Source: Acidobacteriaceae bacterium | GTDB taxonomy: Bacteria; Acidobacteriota; Terriglobia; Terriglobales; Acidobacteriaceae | Assembly: GCA_031296325.1 (NCBI GenBank) | Contig: JARLFY010000025.1 | Location: forward strand, 28,844 to 92,843 | Length of the DNA stretch: 64,000 nucleotides | Direction: 5' to 3' | In this document: positions 59,213 through 64,000 of the stretch, piece by piece | Numbering within the stretch: the first letter of the stretch is position 1 | Layout of the letters: every line of letters starts with the position of its first letter | The notes under the pieces: generated by a model | Told to the model about the DNA's origin: nothing | Seen by the model: only the letters and a program-made list of their open reading frames with translations | Databases searched by the model: none | Program-made: the position numbers and the translations under genes

Positions 59213-60277
59213 TTAGGGTTTCTTCGCCTTGGGCGGAGCGATCATCAGGAAGTTGAGCGAGAAGCCGACGACGTCGTCGTGGTTGCGCAGGCTTCGGCTG
59301 TAGGCTCCCGTCAGGGTGATGTGACGCTCCAGAGGAATATCCAGCGAGGTGTCAAAGCCATTGTCCTCGCCCGGCCCCTTATTGGTCGAGGTCGTCACCT
59401 TCTTCTTTCCCTTGCCGGTCGTCGAGTAGATCAGATCCTGAGTCAGGGGCAACGACTCGTAGGCGTCTGCGTCGAAGCTACAGTTCATGGGCAGGTTGAA
59501 CGACGCCCCCGCCTGAAAGGAAGCCACCGAGCCGACGGCGATGTAGCTCTTGCGCACGGTCTGGTGAACCAGACTGGTGGAATCGCCGAAGCCAAGCTCG
59601 ATCTCGGGGGTGAAGAAGTCCAGATCCTTATCGAAGTGGTTGTTGATGTTGTAGGTCACCTGACCTGCGCCCAGTCCATAGTTCGTGTTGCCGCTGGGCA
59701 GTCCAAGGGAGACGGTATTGCTGTACTCGACGACGGAGGTGAGCGCGTCGTAGTGGAAGGCGAGCGAGGTATCGCCCACAACACCCGACTTCGACTGGTA
59801 GGCGTAGACGGGCTTGGCCTTGGTGCCGACATTCGCATAGACGTTGATGTAGACGAAGTCCGGGATCGACGCGTTGGCACTGAGGTGCTTGTTATAGACG
59901 AAGATGGCGTTCGGCGTCAGAACGGAGGACCAACCGGCGCTGGAGTCGTGCTGCGAACTGGTGGAGAGCGTCGCGTTGAAGCCGCGAGTGGCTAGCTCCG
60001 GCGCGGGCTTGGGGTCGGCACCGGGAGTCGCGCTGGCGTCGGAGGCCAGCGACACCGGAGCTTGGGCGTAGATCGCTGGAACGAGGCTCGCCAGCAGAAC
60101 GAGCGATGCGACGCGAAGGGCGAGAGCAAGCGAAGTGCGCAGGGAATGGCCAGAACGCGAGATAGGCAAGTGATAACTCCTTGGAAGACTGAATTGTAGC
60201 GTTGCAAATTCAGACGCGAATAAAGAAAAAGAATGCAGGCGAAAACACTCGAGCGCAGAGTGCGGGAGATCGCTCAT
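59213..60277 (-). CDS. Outer-membrane beta-barrel-like secreted protein, paralogue 1
   Basis: Shares SSQHDSSAGWSSVLTPN, NVGTKAKPVYAYQSKSGVVGDTSLAFHYD, GLGAGQVTYNINNHFDKD, YSTTGKGKKKVTTSTN with next gene. Confidence 0.65.
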   Translation of the reverse strand: MSDLPHSALECFRLHSFSLFASEFATLQFSLPRSYHLPISRSGHSLRTSLALALRVASLVLLASLVPAIYAQAPVSLASDASATPGADPKPAPELATRGFNATLSTSSQHDSSAGWSSVLTPNAIFVYNKHLSANASIPDFVYINVYANVGTKAKPVYAYQSKSGVVGDTSLAFHYDALTSVVEYSNTVSLGLPSGNTNYGLGAGQVTYNINNHFDKDLDFFTPEIELGFGDSTSLVHQTVRKSYIAVGSVASFQAGASFNLPMNCSFDADAYESLPLTQDLIYSTTGKGKKKVTTSTNKGPGEDNGFDTSLDIPLERHITLTGAYSRSLRNHDDVVGFSLNFLMIAPPKAKKP

Positions 60278-60282
60278 GAAGT

Positions 60283-61359
60283 TTATAGCGCGGGCAGAGT
60301 CTTTGGCTTCGGCGCGGTCAGCAGAAAGTTGAAGGAGAAGCCGGCCAGATCGTCGTGGTCGCGCAGACTCCGGTTGTAGTAGCTCGAAATCGTGAACGTG
60401 TGCGTGATCGGAACCTCCAGCGAGACGATGAAGCCGTTGTCTTCGGCGGGATCAATGTTGGTCGAGGTGGTCACCTTCTTTTTACCGCTGCCGGTCGTCG
60501 AGTAGACGAGGTTGTTGTCCAGCGGCAGTTCCTCGAAGGCCTCGGCGTCGAAGCTCATGCGCAGAGGCAGATCAATCGACGTTCCCACCTGAAAATGAGC
60601 CATCGGCCCGACGGTAATATAGCTTTTGACCAGCGTCAGATTGACCAGTTGGCTGGTGTCGCCGAAGCCGAGTTCGAGATCCGGCGTGAAGCGACCGATC
60701 TCTCTTTCAAAGTGGTTGTTGACGGAGTAGGTGAGTTGCCCTGCGCCCAGACCAAACTTCGAGTTCCCCGACGGCACACCCATTGATCCCGTCGCGGTAT
60801 AGGAGACGAGCGGCATGCTCCAATCGCCGTGCAACGAGATCGAGGTGTCGCCGAAGGTCCCGTTCTTCGAGGCATACGCATAGACCGGCTTGGATTTGGT
60901 TCCCACATTGGCATCGACGTTGATGCGCAGATAAAGCGGCACACTCGAATCCACACTGAAGTGCGGATTGAAGCGGTAGGCCACATAGGGAGTCAGCAGC
61001 GTCGTCCAGCCATTGCTGGAGTCGTGCTGCGAGCCGGTATTGAAGGAGACTGTAATGCCGCGCGGAGGAGGTGCGGAAAGCGCGGAAAGACTCTCCGCCT
61101 CTGCGCTGATTTCGCTGGTTCCAGCCAACTCGTTGAGAACATCGTTCTCGCTCGCTGCGCTGCGCAATGGGGCTTTGCTCGAAAGCGCGGATGAACTCTG
61201 CGTCTGCGCCGCGCTGGAGAGGCTCGCAAAGACAAACAGAAGCGCAGAGAAGATCAGGGCTTGATCCGTGTGCATCCTGAACACGCGAAGACTCCTTCGA
61301 TAAGTACAGAGGGGCAAGGGGTACAGATCTATATGAACAGATTGGCAGAGAGGGATCAA
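60283..61359 (-). CDS. Outer-membrane beta-barrel-like secreted protein, paralogue 2
   Basis: GSQHDSSNGWTTLLTPY, NVGTKSKPVYAYASKNGTFGDTSISLHGD, GLGAGQLTYSVNNHFERE, YSTTGSGKKKVTTSTN. Confidence 0.65.
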   Translation of the reverse strand: MIPLCQSVHIDLYPLPLCTYRRSLRVFRMHTDQALIFSALLFVFASLSSAAQTQSSSALSSKAPLRSAASENDVLNELAGTSEISAEAESLSALSAPPPRGITVSFNTGSQHDSSNGWTTLLTPYVAYRFNPHFSVDSSVPLYLRINVDANVGTKSKPVYAYASKNGTFGDTSISLHGDWSMPLVSYTATGSMGVPSGNSKFGLGAGQLTYSVNNHFEREIGRFTPDLELGFGDTSQLVNLTLVKSYITVGPMAHFQVGTSIDLPLRMSFDAEAFEELPLDNNLVYSTTGSGKKKVTTSTNIDPAEDNGFIVSLEVPITHTFTISSYYNRSLRDHDDLAGFSFNFLLTAPKPKTLPAL

Positions 61360-61375
61360 CCATCAGGAGCGAAAT

Positions 61376-61490
61376 AGAGCCGTTTCCGTAATGGGGCATG
61401 CCATCATCGCACGAGCCAAAAGCGGATTCCTCCGCTCGCGCTACGGAATGACAAAGAAGTCAGGCTACAATAATCCAGAAAACACGCTAA
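61376..61490 (-). repeat. Family B repeat, reverse orientation
   Basis: TAGAGCCGTTTCCGTAATGGGGC ... GCGGATTCCTCCGCTCGCGCTACGGAATGAC ... CCAGAAAACACGCTA. Confidence 0.85.
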
Positions 61491-61493
61491 AAA

Positions 61494-61530
61494 TCAGGCG
61501 CACGCAGGAGTCCTGCATGCGCCTGATCGT
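61494..61530 (-). terminator. Terminator downstream of gltA
   Basis: Minus strand ATCAGGCGCATGCAGGACTCCTGCGTGCGCCTGATTTTTAG. Confidence 0.75.
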
Positions 61531-61542
61531 TTCTGCACGGCT

Positions 61543-62676
61543 CTAGCGTTCGGCCAGAGGCGCGTAGGGCTGCGGATAGGCTGGGCCGATGTAGTCGGCG
61601 CGCGGGCGGATCAGGCGATTGTCGTCGAGCTGTTCGATGACGTGCGCGGTCCAGCCGGCGATGCGACTGATGGCGAAGATTGGAGTGAAGAGATCAATCT
61701 CCACGCCCAGCGTAGTGTAGGTCGAGGCCGAATAGAAGTCCACGTTGGCGTTGAGATGCTTGGCCTCGTTGACATAAAGCTCGATCTTGCGCGACATGTC
61801 GTACCACTTGGTCTGGCCCGCCGAATGGCTCAGATCCTTCGACATCTGGCGCAGGTGCGTCGCGCGCGGATCTTCGGTGTGATAGACGCGGTGGCCGAAG
61901 CCGGAGATCTTTTTCTTCTCGGCGAACATTTTCTTGACGTACTCGACCGGATCGGCCTCTTCATCCTCGATGGCGAAGAGGATCTTCATGGTCTCTGCGT
62001 TGGCTCCGCCGTGGAGCGGCCCCTTGAGCGCGCCGATGGCTCCGACGATCGCCGAGTGAATGTCGGAGAGCGTCGAGGCGATGACGCGCGCCGTAAAGGT
62101 GCTTGCGTTCAGCTCGTGATCGGCCTGTAGAATCAGCGCGACGTCGAGGGCGCGGGTCGCCGTCTCGGTCGGATTCACGCCGTTCAGCATGCGCAGGAAG
62201 TTGGCCGAGTGGGAGAGGCTGCGATCCGGGTCGATGATCGACTTGCCCTTGCGGATGCGATCGAAGATGGCCACAATCATGGCGATCTGCGAGGTCAGCC
62301 GATACCCCTTGCGAACGTTCGCCTCGTGCGACGAATCCTTCTCCTCCGGGTCGTAGAGCGAGAGCAGGCTGACGGCAGTGCGCAGAACTTCCATCGGCGT
62401 AGCGTCGTGAGGAACGCTGCGCAGAAAGTCGTAGATGCGCCAGTTCAGCGTGCGCGCCGCAGCCAGTTCCTTGCGGAACTCTGCGAGTTGCGTGGCATTC
62501 GGCAAAGCCCCAAACCACAGAAGATACGTCGTCTCCTCGAAGGTCGAGTGATCGGCCAGATCGTGAATATCGATACCGCGGTAGGCGAGAACGCCCGCAT
62601 CTCCATCAATCCAACAGATCGACGACTTCGTGGCGATAATACCTTCAAGACCCTTTACCGGGAGGACCACAGACAT
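61543..62676 (-). CDS. gltA: Citrate synthase
   Basis: GVLAYRGIDIHDLADHSTFEETTYLLWFG; ALKGPLHGGANAETM; GFGHRVYHTEDPRATHLRQM. Confidence 0.95.
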   Translation of the reverse strand: MSVVLPVKGLEGIIATKSSICWIDGDAGVLAYRGIDIHDLADHSTFEETTYLLWFGALPNATQLAEFRKELAAARTLNWRIYDFLRSVPHDATPMEVLRTAVSLLSLYDPEEKDSSHEANVRKGYRLTSQIAMIVAIFDRIRKGKSIIDPDRSLSHSANFLRMLNGVNPTETATRALDVALILQADHELNASTFTARVIASTLSDIHSAIVGAIGALKGPLHGGANAETMKILFAIEDEEADPVEYVKKMFAEKKKISGFGHRVYHTEDPRATHLRQMSKDLSHSAGQTKWYDMSRKIELYVNEAKHLNANVDFYSASTYTTLGVEIDLFTPIFAISRIAGWTAHVIEQLDDNRLIRPRADYIGPAYPQPYAPLAER

Positions 62677-62986
62677 GGCGTACCTTCTTCGCAAGATTTG
62701 GGACGGAGATTACAGTACGGTTATAACCCAGAGAAAAAATAATTGCCACGAAATTCCCGGCTTACGTCCTTGCAACTCCATCTACTTCGATGCGATGCCC
62801 CCTCCATCGGGTGCAGATTCCTCGCGCCACGGCCTGTTTTTTTTCTGTGCAACGAGCCAAAAGTACCCGCGGGGCTATAGTCTCTTCTAGTGCATCCCGC
62901 AATGCGGTGCGGTCTCGCTGTGCAACCTCTTGACAGCGCGCCCACGTCTCAAGGGAAGCTGACACCAGAGCGGGAGGAAGAAATTC

Positions 62987-63826
62987 ATGAGTGAGACAGA
63001 ACCGGTCATCGTAACTAAACAACCCACCTCGGCAACATCCATCGCGGCAATCGTCATTGCTGCACTAATCGGGATCGGTGCGCTGATCTGGTGCTACGGC
63101 CTACAGAATCACATCACCGAGACTGAGCAGAAATTGGCGGACGCCGACAAGAAGAACGCCGAACTCTCCGACCATCTCGAAGCCACCAACGCACGCCTGC
63201 GCGCCACCGCAGACACGCTGGGGCAGAACGTCGGGGCAACCCAGAAGCAGATCGACGATCGAACCGCAGTTATCATTGCGGCACAGAAGTCGCAGAACGT
63301 CGAGACCGCCAAACTGTCGCAGCAGCAGCAGGCCGCAGAGAAGCAGATCGGCGCTGTCTCCAACGACGTTGCCGGCGTGAAGACCGATGTCGGAGGCGTG
63401 AAGACAGAGGTCGGAGGAGTGAAGACCGACGTTGCCAACACGCGTAGCGAACTCGAGGCAGCCAAGGCTCAGATGCAGACCATGATGGGAGACGAGGGCA
63501 GGATGAGCGGCCTGATCGCAACCAATCATGACCAGCTCGAGATCCTGAAGCACAAGGGCGACCGCAACTACGTCGAGTTCACCCTACAGAAGGGCGCGCA
63601 GCCCACGCCGCTCTTCCCTGTCAAGCTGCAGTTGAAGAAGCTGGACAACAAGCACTCGCGCTTCACCATCGTCGTCAGCGCCGACGACCGCAACATCGAG
63701 AAGAAGGACAAGACCGTCGATGAACCGGTGCAGTTCTATTGCGGCAAACAGCCTCAGCTCTTTGAGCTGGTCGTCAACAGCATCGAGAAGAACAAGGTCT
63801 CGGGCTACCTCTCAATGCCGAAATAA
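62987..63826 (+). CDS. Membrane-anchored coiled-coil hypothetical protein
   Basis: N-terminal TM SIAAIVIAALIGIGALIWCYGL; long Gln/Ala-rich coiled coil; 7-residue repeats GVKTDVG. Confidence 0.65.
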   Translation: MSETEPVIVTKQPTSATSIAAIVIAALIGIGALIWCYGLQNHITETEQKLADADKKNAELSDHLEATNARLRATADTLGQNVGATQKQIDDRTAVIIAAQKSQNVETAKLSQQQQAAEKQIGAVSNDVAGVKTDVGGVKTEVGGVKTDVANTRSELEAAKAQMQTMMGDEGRMSGLIATNHDQLEILKHKGDRNYVEFTLQKGAQPTPLFPVKLQLKKLDNKHSRFTIVVSADDRNIEKKDKTVDEPVQFYCGKQPQLFELVVNSIEKNKVSGYLSMPK

Positions 63827-63923
63827 CCAACCCTGGCGCGGCTTGCACGCATCAGGCAGTATGACCTTGCCCCCGCAAAACGTATCCCTTAGCAAACTGT
63901 TCTAATGCGAAAGGGTAGCGAAG

Positions 63924-64000
63924 ATGACGAAGGCAACGCGGGGACGTTACACGCTTGAGTTCAAGCAAGAGGCGGTTCGGCTTGTAGAGTCGGGCCAGAG
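63924..64000 (+). mobile_element. IS3-type transposase OrfA, start only (truncated by window)
   Basis: MTKATRGRYTLEFKQEAVRLVESGQ, helix-turn-helix_Tnp_1 start. Confidence 0.7.

Overview
This 64 kb window is a mostly core chromosomal region. Gene content (TIGR03435 and TIGR03436/VWFA-related secreted proteins, LPS genes, GC-rich coding) suggests an Acidobacteriaceae-like bacterium (Granulicella/Terriglobus/Edaphobacter type); this taxonomy is inference. I recognise gatB, ispE, prs, rplY, pth, rpsF-rpsR-rplI, a two-domain ThyX-like gene, a split his locus (hisI,G,D,C,B,H on minus; hisF and hisA on plus), ddl, tatA-like, queA, prfA, trpE, thiH, hscB, pyrH, waaA-lpxK-heptosyltransferase, a PBP1A, prmC, an SPFH protein, gltA and two tRNAs (Gln-TTG, Arg-CCG). 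Accessory genes include four VWFA-like secreted proteins, a PEP-CTERM protein with a candidate sigma-54 promoter, a DcaP-like porin next to a GH28 enzyme, two tandem outer-membrane paralogues, and the start of an IS3-type transposase at the right edge. The most striking non-gene signal is a dense system of dispersed modular repeats (core GTCATTCTGAGCGAAGCGAAGAATCCCCGC or GTCATTCCGTAGCGAAGCGAAGGAATCTGC). Their core is a small hairpin whose stem covaries between copies. Many copies have terminal inverted repeats, several abut TAG stop codons exactly, and three copies sit in frame inside conserved genes (an EamA transporter, lpxK, prmC). All calls are from reading the sequence; no searches were run.
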